NCBI GenBank assembly: GCA_020627535.1
Contig: JAHDGU010000001.1
Span: forward strand, 290,670 to 354,669
From: Saprospiraceae bacterium
GTDB taxonomy: Bacteria; Bacteroidota; Bacteroidia; Chitinophagales; Saprospiraceae
Direction: 5' to 3'
Length of the DNA: 64,000 nt
The position numbers and the translations under genes are program-made. The stretch's first letter is position 1; every line of letters begins with the position of its first letter. The notes beneath the pieces were generated by a model. That model was not told the origin of the DNA. It saw nothing but the letters and a program-made list of their open reading frames with translations, and ran no database searches. Below are positions 44,129 to 51,480 of the stretch, in pieces.

Positions 44129-44666
44129 GAAACATATAAGGAAAATCAGCGAAGATTTAGATCAGCCCAGCTACGGCAAAGAAGATCTGTGGGGCAAGAT
44201 TGATGCTCGTCTCTCCGAGGAGCAACATCAAGAAGACTTGACGAGTCCGAAGCTGCGTCTTAAAACTTGGTGGCTTTTGCCTCTGCTTGTCCTCGGTTTG
44301 ATTGGTCTATACACGCTTCATGAACTGCGATCAAGTCCCAGGGGAAGCTATGCGGATTACCTGTCAGTTCAGCCAGAGTACTCCGCACAATATATGAGCC
44401 TACAGACACAAATCAACGAACACTACGGCAAATTGCCGAGCCAAATCACACGAGAAGATATTCAGATTTTAAGAGAAGAGCTATCGGCTCTAGACAGCAT
44501 CCACGATGCGGTAATTACAGACTTGCTCGACGAGCGATATGATGAGAGGCTAGCGCTCATCATTTTAGCTCAGCAAGAGCGAAAGCTCGACTTGCTCGAG
44601 CGGATTTTTATTCTACAACAAAACCCGTCTCATCATGACACACAGGACGATACTTACAATTTTTAG
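44115..44666 (+). CDS. Single-pass membrane protein, putative anti-sigma partner
   Basis: 183 residues. Cytoplasmic N-terminus of about 50 residues with DLWGKIDARLSEEQ, one transmembrane helix (WWLLPLLVLGLIGLYTL, about 55-72), then a helical periplasmic part with probable coiled coil (about 95-180). It overlaps the sigma factor by 14 bases and the next gene by 32, an unusually long overlap. The W-x-K-x4-L segment before the membrane helix is shared with the partner of the other ECF sigma factor (1669-2922). I infer sigma binding; no named domain recognised. Confidence 0.6.
   Translation: MDQFEKHIRKISEDLDQPSYGKEDLWGKIDARLSEEQHQEDLTSPKLRLKTWWLLPLLVLGLIGLYTLHELRSSPRGSYADYLSVQPEYSAQYMSLQTQINEHYGKLPSQITREDIQILREELSALDSIHDAVITDLLDERYDERLALIILAQQERKLDLLERIFILQQNPSHHDTQDDTYNF
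44577..44588 (-). repeat. GCGAAAGC mini-hairpin core, tail absent
   Basis: GAGCGAAAGCTC: 4-bp stem GAGC/GCTC but flanked by CAA rather than the T-tail. A weaker member of the family. Confidence 0.4.
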
Positions 44667-45921
44667 CATTATAATTTCGATCAATTGCTTTGCACAATTC
44701 TCAGATCAAAAGACCGTAGATCTCACATTTGAAGGTGTGTCGACTGTCGATATCCAGCATCAAAAAGGAGATCTCTTAGTCTCAAAAAGTCCAGATGGAA
44801 AGGCTCATGTCCTTGCGAAGATCTCTGCCACAGCTTCTACACAAGAGAAACTTGACGAAGGCATGTCTGGACTAGATATCATTACCAAACAGGTGGGGGC
44901 CAATTTAGGAGTCTCGACTTTGGTAGATGCAGAAAAGTGTACGGAAACGACTGAAAGTCGAGGTTTCTTCAATCGGTTATTTGGCAGTGGCAATCGTACA
45001 GTGACCATGAAGCTCAATGATATTTCCATAGATCTTGAAGTCCAGCTACCTGATGTAGAGCGCTTGGATGTGAAGAACAACTACGAAGAAATACGCATCC
45101 AAGTTCCTGCGAATAGACTCATCGTAGCGGGCTTTCAGTCCAAGGTCTTTCTGGAGTCCACAAGCAAGGAGGCAAAGCTGAATCTCAAGTATTCTGAACT
45201 TGAATATCAAGACTTGGGAGAAGCCGATATCGTCATGTTTCAGAGTGAGGCAGATGGTGGCAAGCTAGCGGATGTCGAGCTCAATATGAAATACTCTACA
45301 TTTCGTGCAGATGAGCTACAAGATCTTCATGGAGAGATGTTCCAGTCAAAGATATATTCCAAGTCTGCCAAGGACATTGATCTCAATATGAAGTATTCGC
45401 ACCTTGAAGATCTAGAGACTGCGGGTGAGGTAGAACTTCTTTCTTTCCAGTCAAGTGCATCGATTGATCGATTGGACAAGTTGACCCTCAATAGCTCTAA
45501 GTATAGCGACTATCGAATCGATGCAGTCAAAGAACTGATCTGTGAAGATGTCTTTCAGGACAAGTATAGGATCGGACGAGCTGATGAGATAGATGCAACG
45601 ATGAAGTACACGACAATCAGGTGTGGGCGACTAGAGAAGTCTGCAGATATCTCGGCATTTCAAGGAGGCATGACCGTGGAGATGGTCTCAGACGTCTTTG
45701 AACACCTAGAACTCGAGGGCAAATACTTCAAACTAGAACTACCGCTCGGGAATCGGAAATTCGGTATCGAGGCAGATGCGAAGTACCTCGAACTAGATTG
45801 GATGAAGGATGGCGAGCGCAAGTCTGTCAACGGAAGTTCCATCTTTACACATGATAGTATGGACAGCACAGTACCATCCATCGAGCTCTCTGGCTTCCAG
45901 CTCAAGGTAGACTTGCTGTGA
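44635..45921 (+). CDS. Secreted beta-repeat protein (adhesin-like, DUF4097-type fold suspected)
   Basis: 428 residues, signal peptide MTHRTILTIFSIIISINCFAQ. The mature part has 7-8 repeats of about 25-30 residues around phrases such as LNLKYSELEYQDLG, ELNMKYSTFRADEL, DLNMKYSHLEDLE and a following FQS, which suggests a right-handed beta-helix as in DUF4097/DUF2807 proteins. No sorting domain, so probably periplasmic or membrane-bound. As third gene of an ECF sigma operon it may be the sensor or effector. It starts within the preceding gene (32-base overlap). Confidence 0.65.
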   Translation: MTHRTILTIFSIIISINCFAQFSDQKTVDLTFEGVSTVDIQHQKGDLLVSKSPDGKAHVLAKISATASTQEKLDEGMSGLDIITKQVGANLGVSTLVDAEKCTETTESRGFFNRLFGSGNRTVTMKLNDISIDLEVQLPDVERLDVKNNYEEIRIQVPANRLIVAGFQSKVFLESTSKEAKLNLKYSELEYQDLGEADIVMFQSEADGGKLADVELNMKYSTFRADELQDLHGEMFQSKIYSKSAKDIDLNMKYSHLEDLETAGEVELLSFQSSASIDRLDKLTLNSSKYSDYRIDAVKELICEDVFQDKYRIGRADEIDATMKYTTIRCGRLEKSADISAFQGGMTVEMVSDVFEHLELEGKYFKLELPLGNRKFGIEADAKYLELDWMKDGERKSVNGSSIFTHDSMDSTVPSIELSGFQLKVDLL

Positions 45922-45997
45922 TAGCAGCGTTGGGTCGCATGTGATTAGGCCGATCCCTTGAGAAGGGATTATGTTTAATTTCTTAAAGCTTATCTCC

Positions 45998-47095
45998 ATG
46001 AGCATGAAAATCCTAGCCATCGAGCCATACTACGGCGGATCACATCGGCACTGGCTCGATGGTCTACAGCGAAATTCACTATACGAGATAGACATTTGGT
46101 CTCTTGAACCAAGACACTGGAAATGGCGAATGCAAGGTGCGGCTCTAAGCATGGCCTCACGATGGGACGCGTCTTCAGCAGACTATGATCTGATCATCGC
46201 ATCAGATATGCTCGATATTTCTAGCTTCAAGGGGCTGGTGCGATCGACCCATACTCTTCCCAAGGTCGTGCTCTACATGCACGAAAATCAGCTGGTCTAT
46301 CAATACGACGACGACCCTGAAAGATCAGCGCGTGATCTACACTACGCCTTCATCAATTATAAGAGTTGTCTCGCTGCAGATCGCGTGTTTTTCAATTCTG
46401 CATGGCATCAATTGAGTTTTACAGAGGCACTGACGAAATATCTCATGCGTCTGCCTGATCACATTGATCTCTCTAGCATTGATGTCATCAGCCAAAAGTC
46501 GCGCGTATTACCAGTAGGTATATCATATCCCAATACCATAACTCAAGTCCCTACTACGAAACCGGAGAAGCCCATCATTTTATGGAATCATCGGTGGGAA
46601 GATGACAAAGGGCCAAACGAGTTTTTTGAGATTCTTCATCAAGCGAAAGCTAACGGAGCCATATTTGGCTTGATTGTCTGCGGAGAACAATATCGAGAGC
46701 GACCGATCATCTTTGATCGTGCCAGACAAGAGTTTGCCGAGGAGATCATACACTGGGGCTATTGTGACTCGCGCACGGAGTACGCCAATCTGCTGCACCT
46801 CGCTGACATTGTCTTGATGACCTCGAAGACTGAGAATTTTGGCATCAGCCTCATGGAAGCTCTTTATCACGGCTGTATTCCGCTCGTGCCAGATCGTCTT
46901 GTGTATCCAGATTACATCACTGACCAGCGACATCGATATCGTAGTATGCAAGCTGCCGTCAAAAAGCTGATTGACATATTGGATCACTATCAGACGATTG
47001 ATTGCAGCCTGTGGATAGCACTAGCTCAGAGCTTTGCTTGGCCAGCAGTTATTGGCCGATATGACGCTGAGCTTGGTGCTATCATCCATTCATGA
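45998..47095 (+). CDS. GT4-type glycosyltransferase of the tRNA-queuosine mannosyltransferase (DUF3524/QTMAN) family
   Basis: 365 residues from ATG 45998 (MSMKILAIEPYYGGSHRHWL); the frame upstream to 45971 is not conserved in type. IEPYYGGSHRHWLDGL, the WKWRMQGAA region, MHENQLVYQYDDDP, YAFINYKSCLAADRVFFNS, WNHRWEDDKGPNEFFEIL and SLMEALYHGCIPLVPD are signatures of this family. Eukaryotic GTDC1 adds mannose to queuosine in tRNA-Asp; the bacterial substrate is not known to me. It converges on the aroG/CM gene with a 14-base overlap. Confidence 0.8.
   Translation: MSMKILAIEPYYGGSHRHWLDGLQRNSLYEIDIWSLEPRHWKWRMQGAALSMASRWDASSADYDLIIASDMLDISSFKGLVRSTHTLPKVVLYMHENQLVYQYDDDPERSARDLHYAFINYKSCLAADRVFFNSAWHQLSFTEALTKYLMRLPDHIDLSSIDVISQKSRVLPVGISYPNTITQVPTTKPEKPIILWNHRWEDDKGPNEFFEILHQAKANGAIFGLIVCGEQYRERPIIFDRARQEFAEEIIHWGYCDSRTEYANLLHLADIVLMTSKTENFGISLMEALYHGCIPLVPDRLVYPDYITDQRHRYRSMQAAVKKLIDILDHYQTIDCSLWIALAQSFAWPAVIGRYDAELGAIIHS
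46642..46651 (-). repeat. GCGAAAGC core with 3-bp stem, tail absent
   Basis: AGCGAAAGCT: 3-bp stem AGC/GCT, no A/T tail. Weak member, perhaps chance. Confidence 0.3.
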
Positions 47096-48140
47096 CAGTC
47101 TCCTGTTGCTGGATACTCTCGTCGTGGATGGCTTCTAGATATCGATGGATAAATGCCTCGCTCAGCCCACAAGCTTCGCCTTTGGCAATGGCTTTGTCCA
47201 GGAGCTGAGCCCATCGTCTCTTTTGAAGGATGGTGATATTGTTGGATTTCTTGTATTCTCCGATTTGCCGAGCGATATTCATCCGATTGCCGATGAGATG
47301 CATGAGTTCGTCATCGATGTGATTAATCTCGGCTCGCAGTTTATCTAGTTCTGATTGAAGTGGAGCATTGTCCTCTTGATCTTCGCGATAGACTAGAGCG
47401 TCTAATAGTCTGTCAAGCTGCTCTGGTGTGATTTGTTGACGCGCATCGCTCCATGCATCATCTGGCGTGATGTGCGACTCGATCATCAGTCCATCATAGT
47501 TGAGATCCATGGACTTTTGTGATACCTCAAGGAGGATATCTCGACGACCACACATATGACTCGGGTCACAGATCATATCGATCTCGGGACGCTCTGCCTT
47601 AAAGCTGAGAGCGATCTGCCACTGCGGACGATTGCGATAATAGGTCTCTCCCAGATTGCTAAATCCACGATGGATTGCGCCGATTTCTTTGACACCCACT
47701 TTTTCAAGTCGCTCTACGGCACCTAGCCAGAGGGCGAGATCAGGATTGATCGGGTTCTTCACCATCACCGGGATGTCTACACCCTTCAGTGCGTCGGCTA
47801 TCTCTTGCACAGCGAATGGATTGACCGTCGTCCTAGCCCCGATCCATAGGACATCAATCCCAAACTCCATACAGAGCTCCACGTGACGCGCTTTGGCCAC
47901 CTCCACAGTTGTGGGTAAGCCCGTGAGCTCCTTCATCTCCTGAAGCCAAGGCAATCCTTTGGCGCCCACGCCTTCAAAACTATCGGGTCGGGTTCTTGGC
48001 TTCCAAATTCCTGCACGATACATATCTACCTTTCCGGTCCGGAACAGACGTCTGCCAGTTTCAAGTACTTGTTCTCTTGTCTCTGCGCTACAAGGGCCTG
48101 CTATGAAGAGTTTTTTGCCTTTTGCTTTAATCGGTGACAT
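47082..48140 (-). CDS. Bifunctional DAHP synthase / chorismate mutase (type II)
   Basis: 352 residues. N-terminal DAHP synthase of the KDSA-like type (about 1-260): IAGPCSAETREQVLETG, YRAGIWKPRTRPDSFEGVG, MVKNPINPDLALWLGAVER and MICDPSHMCGRRD. C-terminal AroQ chorismate mutase (about 265-350): LDKLRAEINHIDDELMHLIG, RMNIARQIGEYKK and NITILQKRRW. It joins the first and a branch-point step of aromatic synthesis; the mutase domain may act as feedback sensor, as in related fusions. Third gene behind the Phe/Tyr-codon leader, 14 bases after tyrA. Confidence 0.93.
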   Translation of the reverse strand: MSPIKAKGKKLFIAGPCSAETREQVLETGRRLFRTGKVDMYRAGIWKPRTRPDSFEGVGAKGLPWLQEMKELTGLPTTVEVAKARHVELCMEFGIDVLWIGARTTVNPFAVQEIADALKGVDIPVMVKNPINPDLALWLGAVERLEKVGVKEIGAIHRGFSNLGETYYRNRPQWQIALSFKAERPEIDMICDPSHMCGRRDILLEVSQKSMDLNYDGLMIESHITPDDAWSDARQQITPEQLDRLLDALVYREDQEDNAPLQSELDKLRAEINHIDDELMHLIGNRMNIARQIGEYKKSNNITILQKRRWAQLLDKAIAKGEACGLSEAFIHRYLEAIHDESIQQQETVMNG

Positions 48141-48154
48141 AGCTTTTGTTAATC

Positions 48155-49021
48155 TTAGCTGATTTTCAATACGTTGAGTTCGATGCCGTCGAGGATTCGC
48201 CCTATGCGATTGGCATCTTGGATTTGTGAGGTCATGGAAGCTTGATCATCGTCTGCAAGTAAGTCTCTCCACTTTTGAAGTTCATGTAGATAACCATCTA
48301 GAGCCTCTAGGAGATGGGGTCGATTATCACTGAATATTGATGACCATGTATCAGGGTTGCTTTTTGCCAAGCGTACTGTACTGGAAAATCCCGTGCCGGC
48401 CATATTGAAGATTTGACTTTCGTCTTTCTCGATGTTCAACACTGTCGTCCCCAATGCAAATGCAGAGATATGACTCAGGTGGGAGACATAAGCGGCATGC
48501 CGATCATGATCTTCAGCGCTCATGAGAAGATTTTGCATGCCCAGTGAAGCCATGGTTTCGATGACCATTTTCGCAGTAGACTTGCTACTAGCTTCCAGTT
48601 CGCAAATGATATTTTTCTTGCCGTGAAAGAGATTGGTGATGGCCGCGGTGGGACCACTATACTCTGTACCAGCCAGAGGATGGCATGCCACGTAGAGCTC
48701 CCGTCGAGGGTGTGAGCGCACCGCTTCGCAGATCTTGCGCTTTGTACTTCCCACATCCATCACTGCTTGGTCATCATCTAGCTGGCTCAGCACTCGACTT
48801 ACCACGCTTGCGATGGAGCTCACAGGTGTGGCTACGATGATCAATTGGCATAGCTGACACATTTCGTCCAGATCCATGATATGATCTATGAGTCCTAGGT
48901 CAAGTGCCATCTTACGATGATGCTCGTGAGTGTCCCATCCAGAGAGATCATGTCCTCTTGATCTCAGATCCTTGGCCATGGAGCCACCGATCAGACCTAG
49001 TCCTATGATGCCGATTTTCAT
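48155..49021 (-). CDS. tyrA: Prephenate dehydrogenase
   Basis: 288 residues. NAD-binding IGIIGLGLIGGSMAKDL, then VMDVGSTKRKICEAV, ACHPLAGTEYSGPTAA (catalytic His) and AAYVSHLSHISAFALG. It converts prephenate to hydroxyphenylpyruvate for tyrosine. No C-terminal ACT domain, so regulation probably rests on the operon attenuator and the AroG/mutase protein. Overlaps the aminotransferase upstream by 4 bases. Confidence 0.93.
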   Translation of the reverse strand: MKIGIIGLGLIGGSMAKDLRSRGHDLSGWDTHEHHRKMALDLGLIDHIMDLDEMCQLCQLIIVATPVSSIASVVSRVLSQLDDDQAVMDVGSTKRKICEAVRSHPRRELYVACHPLAGTEYSGPTAAITNLFHGKKNIICELEASSKSTAKMVIETMASLGMQNLLMSAEDHDRHAAYVSHLSHISAFALGTTVLNIEKDESQIFNMAGTGFSSTVRLAKSNPDTWSSIFSDNRPHLLEALDGYLHELQKWRDLLADDDQASMTSQIQDANRIGRILDGIELNVLKIS

Positions 49022-50190
49022 GATGTATGATTCATAAACTTGGTGATGCGATTTTTGGCTTCTGCGAGATCAGCTTCGCAGTTGCAAAGAGAGAGGCGGA
49101 TGTATCTATCACCACCAGCTCCAAAGATCTTACCAGGTGTCATGAAGACATGTGTCTGGATCAGGATATCATCTAGCCACGTCTCCACATCAGTGATGCT
49201 CTCTGGGGCTTTCGCCCAAATAAAGAGGCCAGCTTGGGCATGCTTGTAGACGCATCCAAGGAGGTCAAGAATCTCACGAGCCACACGACTTCTTTTATGG
49301 TAGACCTTGTTGATTTTTCTGTACCAGTCATCTTCACACTGGAGAGCTTCGATCGCAGCTCGCTGTACAGGCAGAAATTGTCCGGAGTCCATATTGCTTT
49401 TGAATCTCATCACCATCTCTAAGATCTCATTCTTGCCGATCATTGCGCCGACACGCCATCCTGCCATATTGTGTGATTTGCTCAGCGATATCAACTCCAC
49501 AGCACACTCTTGGGCACCCTCAAATTCCATGATACTTCTTGGGTGGTGATTTCTGATAAAAGTGTATGGATTATCATGGCATAAAAGGATATTGCGCTCA
49601 AGTGCCCACTTGATCAATTCCTCAATGCGTGGAGTTTCCATTTTGGCACCTGTCGGCATGTGTGGGTAATTGAGCCAGAGCATCTTGGTCTGATCATCGA
49701 TCAGATCATCAAGAGATGAGACATCAATCTGCCAATCCGTCTTCCCTCTCAATGGATAGAATATGGTGCGTGCACCCGCAATCTCCGCCGTCATGCGATA
49801 GGCCGGATAGCCCGGATCCGGTACCATCACTGAATCCCCAGGGTCAAGTATGCTCATAGAGAGGTGCATGATTCCTTCCTTTGATCCGATGAGCGGCAAG
49901 ATTTCTCTTTCTGGATCTAGGCTTACGCCAAAATGTCTTTCATAAAATCCAGCGAAAGCGCTGCGCAGGTCTGCTATGCCCCGATAGCTTTGATATCCGT
50001 GTGAACTAGTCATTTGGGCGAAAGCCCCAAGCTCATGGATAACTCGCTCGTCCGGCGCCATGTCAGGACTGCCAATGCCAAGATTGATCACTGGAAGATC
50101 CGGTGTGTCTAGTGCACGCACTTGTGGCAGCTTTTGAGCGAAGTAGTAGGACTTCACAGCTTGAATTCTCTTGGCCGGCTTGATCTGCAT
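49018..50190 (-). CDS. PLP-dependent class I/II aminotransferase, probably aromatic (Tyr/Phe)
   Basis: 390 residues. LPVINLGIGSPDMAPDE, GYQSYRGIADLRSAF, PGDSVMVPDPGYPAYRM, LWLNYPHMPTGA and the PLP-lysine motif ELISLSKSHNMAGWRVG. The NYPHMPTGA version with His instead of the usual Asn-Pro order is of note. Position before tyrA and behind a leader peptide with Phe and Tyr codons indicates the last transamination to Tyr/Phe. Two copies and one mismatch copy of the GCGAAAGC element lie within it. Confidence 0.88.
   Translation of the reverse strand: MQIKPAKRIQAVKSYYFAQKLPQVRALDTPDLPVINLGIGSPDMAPDERVIHELGAFAQMTSSHGYQSYRGIADLRSAFAGFYERHFGVSLDPEREILPLIGSKEGIMHLSMSILDPGDSVMVPDPGYPAYRMTAEIAGARTIFYPLRGKTDWQIDVSSLDDLIDDQTKMLWLNYPHMPTGAKMETPRIEELIKWALERNILLCHDNPYTFIRNHHPRSIMEFEGAQECAVELISLSKSHNMAGWRVGAMIGKNEILEMVMRFKSNMDSGQFLPVQRAAIEALQCEDDWYRKINKVYHKRSRVAREILDLLGCVYKHAQAGLFIWAKAPESITDVETWLDDILIQTHVFMTPGKIFGAGGDRYIRLSLCNCEADLAEAKNRITKFMNHTS
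49205..49221 (+). repeat. GCGAAAGC mini-hairpin element
   Basis: GGGGCTTTCGCCCAAAT: stem GGGC/GCCC, tail AAAT. Antisense in the aminotransferase gene (WAKAP). Confidence 0.7.
50011..50027 (-). repeat. GCGAAAGC mini-hairpin element
   Basis: CATTTGGGCGAAAGCCC: same 4-bp stem GGGC/GCCC and the CATTT tail. Sense in the aminotransferase gene (GAFAQM). A one-mismatch copy GGCTTACGCCAAAATG lies 91 bases away at 49920-49935. Confidence 0.75.
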
Positions 50191-50195
50191 ATCTC

Positions 50196-50233
50196 AAAAA
50201 AAAAGAGCCCTGAATTTTTGTTCAGGACTCTCG
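50196..50233 (-). terminator. Attenuator terminator of the aromatic (aminotransferase-tyrA-aroG) operon
   Basis: On the minus strand AGAGTCCTGAA pairs with TTCAGGGCTCT (one G-T), loop CAAAAA, followed by about nine T. It lies just before the aminotransferase ATG. CAGGAC immediately after the leader stop (plus strand 50269-50274) can pair with GTCCTG of the 5' arm, an alternative that would prevent the terminator. Confidence 0.85.
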
Positions 50234-50274
50234 CTATAGTCATTTTGTTATGATTCAATTGCGCATGCGTCCTG

Positions 50275-50328
50275 TCACTCTTGGTGCTGGTAATAAAAAA
50301 AGAAATATGTGCACTGGTGCCAACGCAT
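50275..50328 (-). CDS. Leader peptide with Phe/Tyr codons
   Basis: A 17-codon frame encoding MRWHQCTYFFFYYQHQE, with three Phe and three Tyr codons in one run of six (codons 8-13), directly upstream of an intrinsic terminator and the aminotransferase-tyrA-aroG/CM operon. This is the layout of a pheA- or tyr-type attenuator. Ribosomes stalling for lack of charged tRNA-Phe or tRNA-Tyr would leave the post-stop segment free to form the antiterminator. The leader also has single Trp and His codons. Confidence 0.85.
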   Translation of the reverse strand: MRWHQCTYFFFYYQHQE

Positions 50329-50332
50329 GACC

Positions 50333-50340
50333 CAAAGGTA
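50333..50340 (-). promoter_or_regulatory. -7 promoter element of the Phe/Tyr leader
   Basis: TACCTTTG on the minus strand matches TAnnTTTG and ends only 4 bases before the leader ATG, so the transcript would be almost leaderless. No -33 box at the ideal distance. Confidence 0.4.
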
Positions 50341-50393
50341 GACAAAACTTGATAGTATCCTAGTCTGTCCATCATCATTCCACAAATCAGATA

Positions 50394-50422
50394 TTGCCAC
50401 GTCGCAAGAGTCACTATGTTTG
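50394..50422 (+). promoter_or_regulatory. Promoter of the aroB operon
   Basis: TTG (50394-50396), an 18-base spacer, and TATGTTTG (50415-50422). Because the -7 element contains the upstream in-frame ATG at 50416, this promoter favours ATG 50440 as the aroB start. Confidence 0.55.
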
Positions 50423-50439
50423 CCAAGCAAAGATTGATC

Positions 50440-51480
50440 ATGGACAATGCGATTTCACTTGAGTTGGATTTTGGCTCTAGCAAGATTTGCTATGGACGAG
50501 GCTTGTCATCACTGCCTGAGCTGCTCGTGGGAAGATCTCATATCCTCTTCACGGATTCACTCTTAGCGGAGCTCTATCGTGATGAACTACAGCCATATGA
50601 CGTGGTCACTTTACCTCGAGGTGAGGAACTCAAGACCTTGGCTCAGGTGGAGCACTATCTCGGTCACATGCTAGACCAAGACATATCTCGCAAGGATGTA
50701 GTGATTTCTTTTGGTGGGGGAGCAGTGAGCGATTTTGTAGGATTCATGGCTTCCATCTATAAGCGTGGTATAGAGTTTATCTCAGTGCCAACAACTGTGT
50801 TGGCACAGGTGGATGCCGCCTTGGGTGGCAAGACTGGGGTCAACTTCGGTCAATGGAAGAATATGGTGGGTAGTTTCTACATGCCATCTCATATTCTGAT
50901 CGATAGTCACTATTGTCTCACACAAGACCATGACGACTACAAGCAAGGCTTTGCAGAGATCATCAAGCATGCAGCTATCAGAGATCTTGCTCTCTTTGAG
51001 AAGCTAGAGAAAGACTGTGTGAAGCTCATGGCAAAGCAGCCTGAAGTGCTTGAGGATGTCATAAGATCCGCTGGAAGGATCAAACTCGATATTGTCGCCA
51101 AGGATGCCAAGGAAGCCGGCCTCCGAAAGTTGCTCAATTTTGGCCATACAGTAGGGCATGGTATTGAAAAATTGGCAGGTATGGCACATGGAGATGCGAT
51201 CGGCGTGGGCATGAGTGTAGCAGCTGCATTGAGTCAATCTCGCTGCCAGCTGTCCCCTGAGGCATACACGCGCTTGATAGATCTGATTGGCAACTTCGAT
51301 CTTGAGACCGTAATGAGCCAAGATATCGAGGAGTATTGGCCTCTGCTTCTCAAGGATAAAAAGGCACATGCCAATGCTGTGGACTATGTCTTCTTGACAG
51401 ATATCGGGAAGGCCATCATCGAGCCCATTGCATTGGATCAGCTTCGCTCACTCCTAGAGGACTATCATGCGAGCATCTGA
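50440..51480 (+). CDS. aroB: 3-dehydroquinate synthase
   Basis: 346 residues from ATG 50440 (MDNAISLELDFGSSKI), chosen because the other ATG at 50416 is inside the probable promoter. LPRGEELKTLAQVEHYLGHML, SFGGGAVSDFVGFMASIYKRG, VPTTVLAQVDAALGGKTGVN, LRKLLNFGHTVGHGIEKL (metal-binding His) and AHGDAIGVGMS are present. It forms 3-dehydroquinate from DAHP. First gene of a complete aroB-D-E-K-A-C set; overlaps the next gene by 14 bases. Confidence 0.96.
   Translation: MDNAISLELDFGSSKICYGRGLSSLPELLVGRSHILFTDSLLAELYRDELQPYDVVTLPRGEELKTLAQVEHYLGHMLDQDISRKDVVISFGGGAVSDFVGFMASIYKRGIEFISVPTTVLAQVDAALGGKTGVNFGQWKNMVGSFYMPSHILIDSHYCLTQDHDDYKQGFAEIIKHAAIRDLALFEKLEKDCVKLMAKQPEVLEDVIRSAGRIKLDIVAKDAKEAGLRKLLNFGHTVGHGIEKLAGMAHGDAIGVGMSVAAALSQSRCQLSPEAYTRLIDLIGNFDLETVMSQDIEEYWPLLLKDKKAHANAVDYVFLTDIGKAIIEPIALDQLRSLLEDYHASI

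Noticed and set aside
49952-49959. GCGAAAGC core within the aminotransferase gene
   Set aside because: Only a 2-bp stem and no A/T tail, so I do not count it as a family member.
50154-50483. Minus-strand frame of 109 codons across the aromatic leader region
   Set aside because: It runs through the attenuator terminator and the divergent aroB promoter in a frame different from both the leader peptide and the aminotransferase.
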